From Nothophaeocryptopus gaeumannii (lineage: Eukaryota > Ascomycota > Dothideomycetes > Mycosphaerellales > Mycosphaerellaceae): a stretch of DNA of 64,000 nt. Shown piece after piece: positions 22,699-34,071 of this stretch; within the stretch, counting starts at the first letter, position 1; each line of letters opens with the position of its first letter. The notes below the pieces were generated by a model. That model did not search any database, had not been told where the DNA came from, and worked only from the letters and a program-made list of their open reading frames with translations. The DNA is taken from positions 1,240,001-1,304,000 of the forward strand of contig JASISA010000026.1 of the NCBI GenBank assembly GCA_031771865.1. Direction: 5' to 3'. A program made the translations under genes and the position numbers.

Positions 22699-23845
22699 GT
22701 TCGGTTCCGCGGTAGAGGATTGGAGTTGGTATTTGGTGGGCGTTTGGAAAGATAATGGTTGAAACCGTTTGGCCGATGAAAAGAATCTGGACTTGAGTCT
22801 CTGCAACAGCTTTGAAAGGGCTTTGATCGCGTGCATTGAAATCAACTGACCAGCAAAGCGCAGCTACTTATATCTCCAATCTACCCTATTTCCCACCTGG
22901 TGCCCATGTCATTTGCGAGGTCTGTATTCAGGATCGTGATCATGGCTTAGCACCACCAGCTCGTGGCACCGAATCACAATCATCTGTTCACGCAATGCAA
23001 CGCCAGGCATTGTCATTCAGAGAGTCCAAGTCGAAGTCAATGGAGTTTGTGAGGTCGGAAATGCTCCACTATGGACTTTAGAGACAGGACGTAGGGTTGT
23101 TTGCCAAACGAAGCGCAGTACCCGGTGCTGGGATGGTGCTATAAAGTCCGGAGACGATTGCTACCACAGTAAAGATCCCCAAATTGAGCTCATTGAGAGG
23201 GTCTATGATGCTGTAAAAGTCCAGAAGGACCTTTGCGGTGGAGTAGTTTTGAAGCGGATCCTTCATGCAGGCCTCGCTCTGTGCATGAATTCTGAAGCTT
23301 AAATGTTTGCTCCGGTCCTGGGCTCGGGGTTTGATGTTCGACCATCGCAGTCAATCATACGTTGTTCATGGGATCTCGGGAGAGCACATGATGGAATCAC
23401 TGCGGTAGAACTACACAGAGGAGCCCGGCCCGTTTGGACGAGGCTTTCCACTTTGCAGAATCCGGTCGATGCGTGGTTCTACTCGTGGTGCTGAGAAGTC
23501 GACCATGGCCGTTTGAATGCGATGTTCATTCTGCGTTCTGTGGAAGTGCTTCATCGTTATGTAGCAGTCGTTCCATCTTTATGTAGAAGTTGCTTCATCG
23601 TTCTTACCGTCCCGTCACACTGCAAGTTGGACTTGTAAACACTTGTTGAAGTGCAAAGCCATCTCATCAACTCATCGTCATTGTGACTCGGAGTTTGGTC
23701 GTCCGAAAGTCGTGGGACGCCACTGCCGCGCAACAGCCACACCTCACTTCACTTCACTTCACTTCGCTTCAGCTCCTGCCTTGACTCGGAATTGAATGTC
23801 TTCCTGCGCACATCAGCAGCCATGTGACAAGAAAGCAACATCCAA
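22699..23845. other. Divergent intergenic region with TTCAC microsatellite
   Basis: It separates the AKR (-) and the TBC gene (+) and probably holds both promoters. About 95 bp before the TBC start there is a (CACTT)n run of four to five units near 23746-23770. No coding feature seen. Confidence 0.5.
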
Positions 23846-25969
23846 ATGGCAGAGAAAACGTCGAGCAACGATTTGAGTCGGCGGAGCAGTCGACCATCGC
23901 TCGTCCCAGCCGATGACACGACTTCGCTCACTTCCTTCCCTGACCCTGCCGACTCCGAGAGCGCCTCGCCCAGTCTGGTCGGCGTGAACGAGTCAGTGGG
24001 AGGGATTGCTATGAATGACACCACCCATGCGACCACCAATATTGCTACCATCACTACTACCGTTTCTGCTCCTGCTGTTGCATCTTCTCTACATGGCAAT
24101 ACTGCGTTGCCATCTCCTCTCCAGCCCGTTAGCCATGAACCCCTCCATGGACTCCTGGACCATGGGCCTTCAATGTTCGATATTCAGGACTCAAACCCCA
24201 CAGATCCGCAGAATTTGTCTACGGCCAGTACAGATGTGATCCAGAGGGTACTGGATCATCGAGGCGCTGTGGAGTTGGTGAGGCATTTGTCCGCTTTGCT
24301 GGCTGAGAGAGATGCTCATGTCACAGCGTTGACGACGTTGGCGGAGGAGTACAAGGTGCCCAAGGACCGGATTGCGGAGACCGCGAGCCGGGTGAAGCAA
24401 GCTGAGAGGAGGAGATTGTCGCTTACTGGGGCGGCGAGCGAGGAAGTTGTGAGGAGGAAAGCTTCAGCGAGTAGTGGGTCTGCGGGGACGGAGAACTTGC
24501 CTGAGATGAATGGGAATGCTGCGATTAGAAATTTGACGAGGATGTTTGGTGGGGCTGGGAAGCGAAAGGACAGCTTGAAGCCGGCTGGGTCTGTAAGGAC
24601 GGCTTCGTCTTCGAGATCGAATTCTATGGCACCTCCGACTGTTAAGGCTAGGGTGGAGAGACCGAAGTCTGTCGATGTTGCAAGTGTTACCAGTGTCAAC
24701 AGCGCAGAAAGTTCGAGTTGGATGCCTGCGATTATCAGTGCTGCGGGTGGTACCATCAAAGGACTTAGTGGTGGAGGTCGGGCCAGGCACGATCTGCAGA
24801 CTTCACCCGAGCCTCGAGAGCCAGTGGAGATGAGCACAAGACACGATGAAGCTCAAATGCCCCCTACCCTGTCGAAACACTCATATTCTTCGCAGCCGGC
24901 CCAAAGTCCCCACGAGCAGGAATGGAACAAGTTCCTCCAAAGACTGAGAAGGACACGGGAGCAATCCGGCGAGGAGATAGAAGACAGTGAATACCTCGGA
25001 GCCTCTAGATGGGGCAATCAAGGCGGCGCTGGAAAACAGAAACAAGAACTTCTCGCCCGTCTCGTCGTCGGTGGCATCCCCATGAAGCTCCGCCATCGCA
25101 TTTGGATGGAACTCTCCCACACGCAAGCCATGATCCAACCCGACGCCTACAAACGTTACCTCAACAAAAGGGACTCATCCCCCGACCCCGCTGAAATCGA
25201 CGCCATCCTCAAAGACGTGCCCCGAACCCTCACAAGCAAATACGATTACTACAACTCCAAAGACAAAGGCTACGACCGCCTCAAAAAAGTCCTCTTGGCT
25301 TTCGTGTCCAAATATCCCGGTCTCGGATACACCCAAGGCCTCAATATGATTGCGGGATACCTCCTGCTCGCGATCCCCGAAGAGTCCGATGCGTTCTGGT
25401 TGCTATGCAATATGGTCGATTCGTACTTTCTGGTGGATTACTTCTCGAAGGAATCTTCCATGACGCTACCCATATGCGATAATGTTGTCTTAAGGCAATA
25501 TGTTCATGAACTCATACCGAAGCTATCCGACAAGATAACAGAGCTCGACATAAATCCTCAGCACACGGTACCACTTTCCTGGTTCCTCACAGCTTTCGCC
25601 TCCGTACTCCCGGAATCCGTCCTCCTTCGCATCTGGGACGTTTGGCTCTGTCTCCCTAACCAGAAGACCTTCTTATTCAATATCGCCCTCACATTGCTAC
25701 AACAACACCAAAAGGGCCTGCTGGAATGTGAGACGGAAAGCGATTATTACGCTTACGTGTCGAATAGGATTAGAGTGAGCGAGGAGCCGGAGAAAGTCAA
25801 TGATTTGATCCGATCGGCTTTCATGATGAGGAAGAAATTAGAGCAGGTGGAGTTGAGGAGGGAGGTGGAGATGAAGAAGTGGAGGAGGAAGAGTGGCGGG
25901 AGTACGGAGGCGCTTTATGATGGTGAGCCGCAACAAGAAGTCGTCGCTGGCGGAGAGAGTGAGCGTTAA
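23846..25969 (+). CDS. TBC domain Rab GTPase-activating protein
   Basis: A single exon of 707 aa. Residues 1-330 are Ser/Thr-rich and low complexity. The TBC domain spans about 400-640: LLARLVVGGIPMKLRHRIW, the arginine-finger region ILKDVPRTLTSKY (Arg near 460), then the glutamine-finger region YPGLGYTQGLNMIAGYLL, PESDAFWLLCNMVDSYF and SWFLTAFASVLPESVLLRIW. Both fingers are present, so it should stimulate GTP hydrolysis on a Rab in membrane traffic. The Rab partner cannot be read. The C-terminal helix is charged (ELRREVEMKKWRRKSG). Codon use shifts from G/T-rich in the disordered half to C-rich in the domain. Convergent with the prolyl-tRNA synthetase. Confidence 0.9.
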   Translation: MAEKTSSNDLSRRSSRPSLVPADDTTSLTSFPDPADSESASPSLVGVNESVGGIAMNDTTHATTNIATITTTVSAPAVASSLHGNTALPSPLQPVSHEPLHGLLDHGPSMFDIQDSNPTDPQNLSTASTDVIQRVLDHRGAVELVRHLSALLAERDAHVTALTTLAEEYKVPKDRIAETASRVKQAERRRLSLTGAASEEVVRRKASASSGSAGTENLPEMNGNAAIRNLTRMFGGAGKRKDSLKPAGSVRTASSSRSNSMAPPTVKARVERPKSVDVASVTSVNSAESSSWMPAIISAAGGTIKGLSGGGRARHDLQTSPEPREPVEMSTRHDEAQMPPTLSKHSYSSQPAQSPHEQEWNKFLQRLRRTREQSGEEIEDSEYLGASRWGNQGGAGKQKQELLARLVVGGIPMKLRHRIWMELSHTQAMIQPDAYKRYLNKRDSSPDPAEIDAILKDVPRTLTSKYDYYNSKDKGYDRLKKVLLAFVSKYPGLGYTQGLNMIAGYLLLAIPEESDAFWLLCNMVDSYFLVDYFSKESSMTLPICDNVVLRQYVHELIPKLSDKITELDINPQHTVPLSWFLTAFASVLPESVLLRIWDVWLCLPNQKTFLFNIALTLLQQHQKGLLECETESDYYAYVSNRIRVSEEPEKVNDLIRSAFMMRKKLEQVELRREVEMKKWRRKSGGSTEALYDGEPQQEVVAGGESER

Positions 25970-26464
25970 CCTTCTGGTATTCTTGAGTCATTGATGGTGG
26001 CAAGGTGTCAGTTTCGCGCGCGCGCTCTTGGAAGATACCCGGATTTCAGCGTTACGCGAGCAAGGCGGCAAGGCGGAGAGGCGAAAGACATTCGAAAAAT
26101 TGGAAGTTATGAATCATCTTCGACAGCATAGAATACAAAGTTCCATTGCTACCTATCGCTTCTTCCGCTTCTCACCGCTAAAATGCAAGACAAACAAACC
26201 ATTCATCGCTCATCATGCATTACAATAGCAGCAACCCGCCGCGCCGCCTTACGATCACTCCGTTCTGGCTCGCTTCGCCGCAGACCCTTCTCGCGTCTCG
26301 TGCAAATACCTCCGAAAATCACACACACTCGCAAAAGCATGACTCTTAATTTTCCTCTTTCTCTTCCTCCCAACGCCATGCTCGATGCCGTTCTGCACAC
26401 ACCACTGACACCACTTCCTCCTCGCCGTCCTCAACCACTTCTCTTGCGATGGACCGCCGCCATT

Positions 26465-28192
26465 CTAATAGCTACGACCAAACATGACCCACTTCTCCGC
26501 GTTCTTCCCACATTTCGGGTTCACGCACTTGGTGCTCTCAGCAATGGCCTCTGGCTGATCGTGAGGGATACAGAGGGACTTGGCACCCATAGAAGGAGCG
26601 CGAGCATCGACTTCCTGGCCTTCAATATTTCCCTTTGAGTCGTCTTTGATCTGGTCTTCGCATTCGCCGCCGAGACAGTGAGGGACGAGAAGGACATTCT
26701 TCTCGTTGAGGGTTGGGACGAAGTCTTTCCATTCACGGACGATTTTGCGGTGGGTGGAGTAGGCTTCGGAAGCTTTGTTGAACATGTCCTTTTGGATGGT
26801 CTCGAGCAATTTCGGGACCTTCTTGCCAATTTCTGGGATTGGGATGGTGTCTTTGCTGCCTGATTGATCGCGGCGAGAGGTGGTGACAACGCCGTTGTCG
26901 GAGTCCTTTGGTCCGAATTCGAGTCGAAGTGGGACACCCTTGAGCTCCCAGTCGTTGAACTTGTAGCCCGGAGAGTAGCCCTCGCGCATGTCAGTTTCAA
27001 CACGCACGCCAGCGTCCTCCAGCACTGTTCTTAAGCCTTCGACCTCGGCGTAGAGCTTGTTGCGTGCCTCCTCTGTCGTCTTTGCTGTAACGCCGACTGG
27101 AACGATAACGCACTGGACTTCTGCGACTCTTGGTGGAATGACGAGACCCTTGTCGTCACCGTGAATCAAGACCATGACACCAATCGAGCGAGTGGTGAAG
27201 CCCCAGCTGTTCTGCCAGACGTGGAGCTTGTTGCGCTTCTCGCCCTCCTTGATCTCCTGGTTTGGATCTTCGACAGTGATGTCGAACATCTTGGCGAAGT
27301 GTTGACCCAGGCAGTGAGATGTGGCAGCTTGGATACCTCTCCCGACTGCTGGAATGAAGCCTTCAATCGTCTTCGTGTAGTAAGCACCTGGGAACTGCTC
27401 ATTCTTTGTCTTCTGTCCCTTGACAACTGGAACAGCCAGTAGCTGCTCGTAGATGTCGGCATACCAGTCCAAGATCTGCATTACCTCCTTGCCAGCCTCC
27501 TCCTCAGTCAGATGAGCAGTGTGCCCCTCCTGCCACAAGAATTCTCTCGATCGTAAGAACGGGACGGCGTGCTTGAACTCCCACCGCACCACGTTGTTCC
27601 ACTGGTTCATCTTGAGAGGCAAGTCTCTGTGTGACCGGATCTTCTTGCTGTAGAAGCTGTACATGGCTGTCTCTGAAGTAGGACGCACAGCCAGTCGCTT
27701 CTCAAGCTTGCTCTTTCCACCCTCAGTGACCCAAGCCACCTCAGCTGCGAATCCTTCGATGTGATCCTTCTCCCGTTGAAGATTTGCCTCAGAAATGAAG
27801 AGTGGGAAGTAGCAGTTCTTGACCCCCAGCTTGCGAATGCGCTCGTTGAAGTAGTCTTGGATGAACTCCCATATCCGGTATGAGGCAGGCTGGTAGATGT
27901 AGCAGCCAGGAATGTCAGTGAAGTCGAGCATGTCGCCCTTCAAAATGACCTGCTGATACCATTCTGACAAGTCGCCCGACTTGGGCTCTGTGATGCCTAT
28001 GAGTTCAGGACCGTCCTGCTTCTTCTTGCCTTGACCTGGCTGTTGTTGTGGCTTCTCCTTCTTTAGCTTCTCTGCTTTCTTCTGATCTTTTTGCTCCTTG
28101 TTTTGCTTCTTTGGCTTGTCTTTTGGAGCGGCGGCGGCAGTGCCGTCAACATTCAAATCGGCCATCTTCGACTCGACGTTGTCCGTACTCAT
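26465..28192 (-). CDS. Cytosolic prolyl-tRNA synthetase
   Basis: A single exon of 575 aa, class II synthetase of the eukaryote/archaea type. A Lys/Gln-rich leader (residues 20-62) precedes the core LSEWYQQVILKGDMLDF, PGCYIYQPASYRIWEF and RLAVRPTSETAMYSFY. Motif 2 is WEFKHAVPFLRSREFLWQEG. The ATP/tRNA site continues with GRGIQAATSHCLGQHF. The anticodon-binding domain includes GYKFNDWELKGVPLRLEF. The C-terminal zinc-type tail has a Cys pair CVNPKC and ends WVMFGRSY, the conserved terminal Tyr of this class. It charges tRNA-Pro in the cytosol. No presequence, so not mitochondrial. The closest ATG in good context (28192) was chosen. Confidence 0.95.
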   Translation of the reverse strand: MSTDNVESKMADLNVDGTAAAAPKDKPKKQNKEQKDQKKAEKLKKEKPQQQPGQGKKKQDGPELIGITEPKSGDLSEWYQQVILKGDMLDFTDIPGCYIYQPASYRIWEFIQDYFNERIRKLGVKNCYFPLFISEANLQREKDHIEGFAAEVAWVTEGGKSKLEKRLAVRPTSETAMYSFYSKKIRSHRDLPLKMNQWNNVVRWEFKHAVPFLRSREFLWQEGHTAHLTEEEAGKEVMQILDWYADIYEQLLAVPVVKGQKTKNEQFPGAYYTKTIEGFIPAVGRGIQAATSHCLGQHFAKMFDITVEDPNQEIKEGEKRNKLHVWQNSWGFTTRSIGVMVLIHGDDKGLVIPPRVAEVQCVIVPVGVTAKTTEEARNKLYAEVEGLRTVLEDAGVRVETDMREGYSPGYKFNDWELKGVPLRLEFGPKDSDNGVVTTSRRDQSGSKDTIPIPEIGKKVPKLLETIQKDMFNKASEAYSTHRKIVREWKDFVPTLNEKNVLLVPHCLGGECEDQIKDDSKGNIEGQEVDARAPSMGAKSLCIPHDQPEAIAESTKCVNPKCGKNAEKWVMFGRSY

Positions 28193-28732
28193 AGTAGTTT
28201 CGTTCGGATTGGCGTGTCTCGTGACTCACTCGTGGAAGATTCGATTGATAGGAGGAATGTGTCGAGGAGAGAAAGTTGAGTTGTTCGTATTATTGTTATA
28301 AGTCGCTTTTAATCGTCCGACTCATACGCCGATTGAAGGAAGACGTTGTTGATTGTGACTGTGTTTTGCGAATAAGCTCGTGGCTCCTGCCTCTCGCGAA
28401 ATGAATTTGGGCCGCGAATGCTTGTCCCGCGACACCCCTGTTTATCGCCGCATTGGCCATCTGCAGGAACACCTCAGGCACATCGCACATGCCTAGTCCC
28501 TTTGACATACATTGACTGTAACGGAGTTGGCTCCTTCAATATAGGAGCAGCTCTACAGTATTGCGCTATGCCATGGGAATTCGAGATGAGCTCGAGTGTG
28601 TGTATGAAGAATGATATTTGCTTGACATTCTGCTCCAAACACCTCGCTAAGCCATGCCCAATCTAAATGCCTTTTATGCGCCTGGAAATGAATGCTCAAA
28701 CACAGCAAGAACCCTTAAAAGAAATGAGAACC
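28193..28732. other. Intergenic between two minus-strand genes
   Basis: Upstream region of the prolyl-tRNA synthetase and downstream region of the RBR ligase. Pyrimidine-rich near 28260-28310. No further feature seen. Confidence 0.4.
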
Positions 28733-31700
28733 TTATCCACTCGCCGATCCTCCTGGGAATCCTCTCCCTTGATGGTACCTCCTAGGATCATTGCGATCGA
28801 GCTCACGAACCCGACCAGGCATGCCGCCTCTATGGTTGAAGTCCTGTATCGCCTGTCGCTGGCCCTCCCGAGCATCGCGATAGACTGCATGGTCGTGTTG
28901 ATTTTGCAGCTGAGGCTGTGCGTTGAGACCGAGTCTAGGATCGCGCGGTTGCCCAGGTGCGAGCATCTCTGGAAACCGCGGCGGTCCATTGATCATGCGT
29001 CCGAACCCAAACGGATCTGCTTCACCTCCCCCAAAAGGATCTTCTGCGAAGGCGTCAAAGAGACCCTGGCGGCCTCCCAACCCGTAATTTCTGGCTCCCA
29101 GTACATGGACAGGCCCAGGTCCATCTCCTTCTGGAGCAGCTGGGTTCGGCGCTACAGGAGGTGCTGCTGCAGCTTGATGATTTTGCGGGTAGCCAAGAAT
29201 GGGAATAAAGCCTTGCATTTGAGCTTGTGGTGGATGAGCAAGTCCAAGTAACTCGGCTGGCCGACGAGGCTGGGCAACGTGGGCTTGTGCTCCCGCGCCC
29301 ATAATATGACCCCCTAGCCCATGACCTAGTCCCAAGAGCCGCGGATCTCTTGCTCGCTCAGCAAAGTTCGCACGAACCACGTCTCTATCCTCCCGCCTCC
29401 GCCGTGCTTCCTGAGCAGCATGCGCATTTCGTCGAGCAAAAGCGGCGTCTCTCTCGGCCTGATTCGCTCGGAACCTTTGACGAAGGGCAACCAATGCGTC
29501 TACTGGTCCAGCTTCTTCGCCCCTGGCAGGGCGTCTGCGAGGAAATAATGCTTCGTCATCGTCGCTGTCCAGACCATCGTCATCGTCATCCTCGTCAGAG
29601 TCAGCTCCATCGAATCCTCGCAGGCCAGCAATTCCAAACGCACCTCCGTAGCCAGGTGGTATGCCTCCTGGGACGGCCCCGGCACGTCGTATACGATCTT
29701 TCTCTGCCTTGTCGACGGCATCCGAGACTTTGATGGCGAGGTCCTGCTCAGATACATCCGGGTTATCCTCCAACACTTGAGCTCGCGCTGCAGCCTCTGC
29801 CTCCTTCACTTCGCGCTCATGACGCTCCTCGACATTGTCATAAAGCGGGCATTTCTTCTTCGCGCCAACCACTCGACCGGTCGGGCCACCTGGGCCCTGA
29901 TCAAAGTGTTCATAGTCTTTCAGTGACTCCGAGCATACGTAGCACTGAAGGTTGCCGCAAGAAGGGCAAGTCTAAAAGCTGTCAGCGTATTGAATTTGGA
30001 GTCGCTCTACACAAGACAGCTGGGATCTTGAAGAGGCTGCTCAGCTCTGGACGTGAGTCTCCAACTTACCATCTTGTTACAGCCATAGTCCTTGATAAAC
30101 TGCTTCCTGCATTTGTTGCACGACCGGATCATGGCCGCGGTCATGGCCTCTTCGATCTTGTGTCGGCTGCTGAGCTTGTTGTCCTTGGCGTGCTCCTCAC
30201 AGGAAAGCGGGATATGGGAAGGGGCTTTGCAGCGGCGGCAGCTGACTTTCTCGCAATCAGGATTCGCGCAGCGGAATTCGAAGTCCTCCTCGATCGGAGG
30301 CAGAACGGCCTTGTATTCGCAGAACGGGCATTCTTCCAAGTCATCCAGACCCGCGTCACGGATGTCCTTCTCCTGTTGCAGCTGTTCAAGCTTCTCCAGC
30401 AGTTGCTTGTCCTCGAGAAGATAGAGCTGGGCATGAGCGAAAGCTGCGCCACAGCCGGCAGTACAGAGAACCCGACATGATGACTCGCCCACTTCGGACT
30501 TGATGTAGGCTGTTGCGCAGTCGAAACATGTAAAATGTGCTGTCTCGCCGTTGCAGTGGATCTGGCGGTTCATTGGAAGCTCGTCAAAACAGGCCTGGCA
30601 TGTCGCAGTCTCGCCCATTTCCATGGCCAAGCGCAAATTTTCCTCTTCGGCTTGCTTCTTGATGTCGGCAGCTCGTCGATCGGCTCTAATACCTTCCACG
30701 CGCTTCCGGGCAGCCGCCAGTTCTAGAGGCAAGGCAGGATTTCCTGTATTCGTAGCGATGACATCGGCGTTTGCCGATCTTCCCGAAGGTCTCCCTCGAA
30801 GTTGCTGCGCGTTGCTTGTGTCTTTCATATTCGCAAGTGCAACGTATGTCTGGAAAAGATGCTTGTGGGATTTTAGTTCCGTGGTGATACGTGAGTGAGT
30901 CTGAGGCGTTAGTGAGGAGTTCATTAATTCCATACAGCACACGAACTTACAATGTCTGGGAAGTCCGCCTTCAAAATTGCAGTGATGGCAGTCTTGAGTT
31001 GACCAGAGGCTTTCTCTCGATCCGGGCCCTCCCAGCGCTTGCTCTCACTGACCTCGAGGTCTTCTTCGCTTCGCTTTCGCTTTCGCTTAGCAGTTTGATT
31101 TCCTAAGTATACATTAGCATCTGCAGGTGCTTTCAAGCGCAACGTAACGATAGCCGTGCGTGCTTATCTCGTTCCAATAGACATTGGGAGGCAGCGGGCA
31201 CAAGAAGATGCTTGGGAGCTCTGCGTAGCCGTGCTCACCTTTCTCTTGCTTTGGATAGCTGTCGCTGGCGAGCTGGTCGACGATTCTTTCAAGACGTGCG
31301 GATCCTGCCAGTGCACCGCGGTCCGGCTGTCCCAGGCTCTCATAAAGGTCGAGAACATGCTGGTGGCTCACATCCGGGAAGATGGCAAGTATTCGCTGGA
31401 GGCAAGTGTCGGCCGTGAATGTCTGCTCGTCGAGGACGGGGGCCACCTCGGCGCGATTTGGCTGGGGCGTCGGACGTGCCTCAGGCTCTGGGCTATCAGG
31501 AATGAAGACCTCTTCGCCATCCACAATGACAATTTGGCCTCCAATCTGGCGTGTCACGGGCTCTGTTGGCGCCTCGTCACCAGGGAATGGTCCAGAGGTG
31601 TTGTTGAAATTGAAGTCATCCAACCCCTCGAGCTCGATCACGGGCTGGACGTTGGTTCTTGGCACTGGATCCACTGCCTGCACCTCGTCGTCGTCCTCGT

Positions 31701-31755
31701 CGCTGCTCAGCAGATCGATGACATTCTGGATGTGATCTTGTCTCGAGGGAGCCAT
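28733..31755 (-). CDS. RBR-type E3 ubiquitin ligase (RNF216/TRIAD3-like)
   Basis: Four exons (31239-31755, 30951-31102, 30070-30900, 28733-29971) give 912 aa, with introns of 136, 50 and 98 bp. RING1 is near residue 320 (CQACFDELPMNRQIHC ... HFTCFDC ... CRVLCTAGC). The IBR follows near 405 (CPFCEYKAVL ... CANPDCEKVSCRRCKAPSH). RING2 is RSCNKCRKQFIKDYGCNKM, then TCPSCGNLQCYVC. The Cys after GCNKM-T is the expected acceptor cysteine that takes ubiquitin from the E2. The N-terminus has acidic stretches (LLSSDEDDDE) and a PDSPEPE block. The C-terminal 400 residues are disordered, with an acidic run and a Gly/Pro-rich tail. Domain order matches RNF216. Substrates unknown; nuclear or cytosolic. The third intron lies one codon before the catalytic Cys. 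Confidence 0.9.
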
Positions 31756-32904
31756 GGCAAGCCAAATCGACGGTAAAGGCTCACGAGCGGCGCGATGGAG
31801 GAGTCCCTCTCTGTAGATGTTGTGGGCGGCGAAGGGCGGCTGTAGCAAGCAGGAAATGACTGTCGGGCACTGGTGTGCGGTTCACTGTCCCTTGACTGCG
31901 TGAAAAGATAGCTTGATCCGAAGTGCGGCTCAGTGCAACATCAAAGAGCGCAATATGCTGAAGAGCCTGGATGTTGAGGGAAAGGTGGTGGAGCCACAAG
32001 GCTGAGTAGCCGCCGCCGCCTGGGGTTATGTGGTTACTGCCGAAAATGTTCGCAACTTGCACGTGTCGTGGGCATGTGCGGCCTGGCCTGGCCTGACGGT
32101 AGGAGCGAGCGAAGTGAAGTGAAGAGAGTGAGGGCGGTGAGGGGCGTTGTTAGAGAAGGTGCGAGTTCAACAAGCACAGAACCTCAAGCGCCCCTCTTCA
32201 GGCCGCAATGGCACTGTATGCTACTCGCCGCGACCTGCTCCGGAGCAAGACAAGCGCAACTAGCTGGATGGGTGTCTCGCTGCACTGCAGCACGCTTGCT
32301 ATGAGAGTCCCAGGCGCTCAGGAGCTGTGGAGAGACCCGTCAAACGGCGTGAGTCTGTAGGAGGCGGAAAGTTGGATTCGCGACACAAGTTTGATGCATC
32401 AGATGCGGCCATAGCAGGCCTCATTCGCGCCGAGCAGATCCTTCTCATCACAGAGCGACCGGGTACGAATCTCCATCTGATGGCGTTCACCAAGGTATCT
32501 TGTACAGAGGATATCACACTCATGAGACGCGTGAAGTCCAGTGCATTCTTGGCTAGCTGCAGATCATCTTCCAGCTGTGCCACCACTTTCACAGCAGAGT
32601 CTCAACTCCAATGCCGCATTTCGCTCGCTGCAACTCCGATGGTTCACATGCACCCACAAAGCCGCCTGGTCCCGACTATACTTCATCTAAGAAACGGCGT
32701 TTACACAACGAGAAATGCGGTGACTGTCAACGGACAGGCGCGCTCATGCACAGGGCGTTGCGTCTCTTGTACTTACCACGTATATCTAGGCCTGGTTTAG
32801 CTACCAAAGGGCCCTTCTTCAAGTTGTTAAGTCCAGAGCGTTTCCTTCCTCATCCTCCCCTTTGTAAACTCTTCATTCAACGCGAAAAGGTTGAAATCAT
32901 CAAG
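31756..32904. other. Divergent promoter region, RBR ligase and acetyltransferase
   Basis: About 1.15 kb between divergent starts. An open frame runs from 32611 into the acetyltransferase, but its first 98 codons are not protein-like and are taken as leader. Near 32105 there is a short GTGAA tandem run. No RNA gene seen. Confidence 0.4.
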
Positions 32905-34071
32905 ATGAGAAGCCAAGACTTGCCCGGCAAGAACTCCCCCGACCTCTACCTGGTCCCTGCGACAGCGGAAGAACTCGATGTCCAGGAACGACACCACTCC
33001 GTTGAATGGAAAGGCGCTCTCTCGCTCGAAGCCTACCTGCGCCGCGAGAAACATCTGTACAGCCAAGAGCTTACCCAAGACGGAGGTCTGATACCTTGGA
33101 TGCTTGTACACCAGCCCGATCCCAATGGACCTCGCCGAGTACTGTGTGGTTGCGAAACTTTGCGAAAGAGAGGCCTCGTTGCCCGAGGAGGAAAGGTCGA
33201 AGAAGTTGTCTGCTATGGCGTAGCCAGCGTGTTTTGCCCGCCGGACAACAGAGGCAAAGGATACGCGGGTAGAATGATATCTGAGCTAGGTGAGAAGCTG
33301 AAGAAGTTTGAAGACGACAAGGGAAGCCGCGCTCTTTTCAGCGTACTATTCTCAGACATTGGCAAAGACTTCTACGCTGCAAGAGGATGGGAAGTTTTTC
33401 CTTCGACACACATCTCTTTGCCGGCTGCGGATAAGCCGCATGGGAAAGGCATCAAGCTGCTGCACAGTTCTGACCTGCCTGATCTGTGTGCCTTGGACGA
33501 GAGCATCATACGCCAGCGAATGAGCAAGATCACGTCTGAAAGGACAACTGTGGCTGTTGTTCCAGATCATCGAACAGCCGCATGGCATCACGCGCGTGAA
33601 GACTTCGTCTGCCAGGAGTTGTATGGTAAAACTCCATATGTGAAAGGCGCGCTGGTTGGCGAAAAACCAGGCTCGCGTGTCTGGGCATATTGGACTCGCA
33701 TTTGGGCCAATCCAGACGATCCACACTCAGCCAACACCGTGCATATCTTGCGATTGGTGATTGAAGACGATTCGATATCAGATCTGCTTCCCGCATCGTC
33801 ACAAGGCGCTGCAGCCGCAAGAGATACTGAGGTTGCACGAGCGATATCTGCGATCTTAGCTGTGGCACAATCTGAGGCCGGTGCGTGGGACATGAAAGAG
33901 GTGCAGCTGTGGAATCCTGCATCGGCGACGCTAGCAGCCGCGCAATTGATTGATCCTGCTGCAACGGTGACGGAGCGCGAAACTGAGAGCATCACCAGTC
34001 TGAGGTGGTATGGCGAAGGCTCCTGGGAGAATGTCGACTGGATCTGCAATGAGAAATACGAATGGTGTTAG
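32905..34071 (+). CDS. GNAT acetyltransferase, LYC1-like
   Basis: 388 aa from ATG 32905, chosen because the conserved part starts about ten residues later (DLYLVPATAEELDVQERHH). The GNAT acetyl-CoA loop is seen as ASVFCPPDNRGKGYAGRM (R-G-K-G-Y-A, residues about 110-127), followed by the expected helix and YAARGWEVFPSTHISL. Further blocks are DLCALDESIIRQRM, AWHHAREDFVCQELYG and VWAYWTRIWANP. The layout agrees with fungal LYC1 proteins, known in Yarrowia as lysine N6-acetyltransferase for lysine catabolism. By family the enzyme acetylates lysine or a related amine in the cytosol; the exact substrate is inferred. Single exon. Confidence 0.8.
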   Translation: MRSQDLPGKNSPDLYLVPATAEELDVQERHHSVEWKGALSLEAYLRREKHLYSQELTQDGGLIPWMLVHQPDPNGPRRVLCGCETLRKRGLVARGGKVEEVVCYGVASVFCPPDNRGKGYAGRMISELGEKLKKFEDDKGSRALFSVLFSDIGKDFYAARGWEVFPSTHISLPAADKPHGKGIKLLHSSDLPDLCALDESIIRQRMSKITSERTTVAVVPDHRTAAWHHAREDFVCQELYGKTPYVKGALVGEKPGSRVWAYWTRIWANPDDPHSANTVHILRLVIEDDSISDLLPASSQGAAAARDTEVARAISAILAVAQSEAGAWDMKEVQLWNPASATLAAAQLIDPAATVTERETESITSLRWYGEGSWENVDWICNEKYEWC

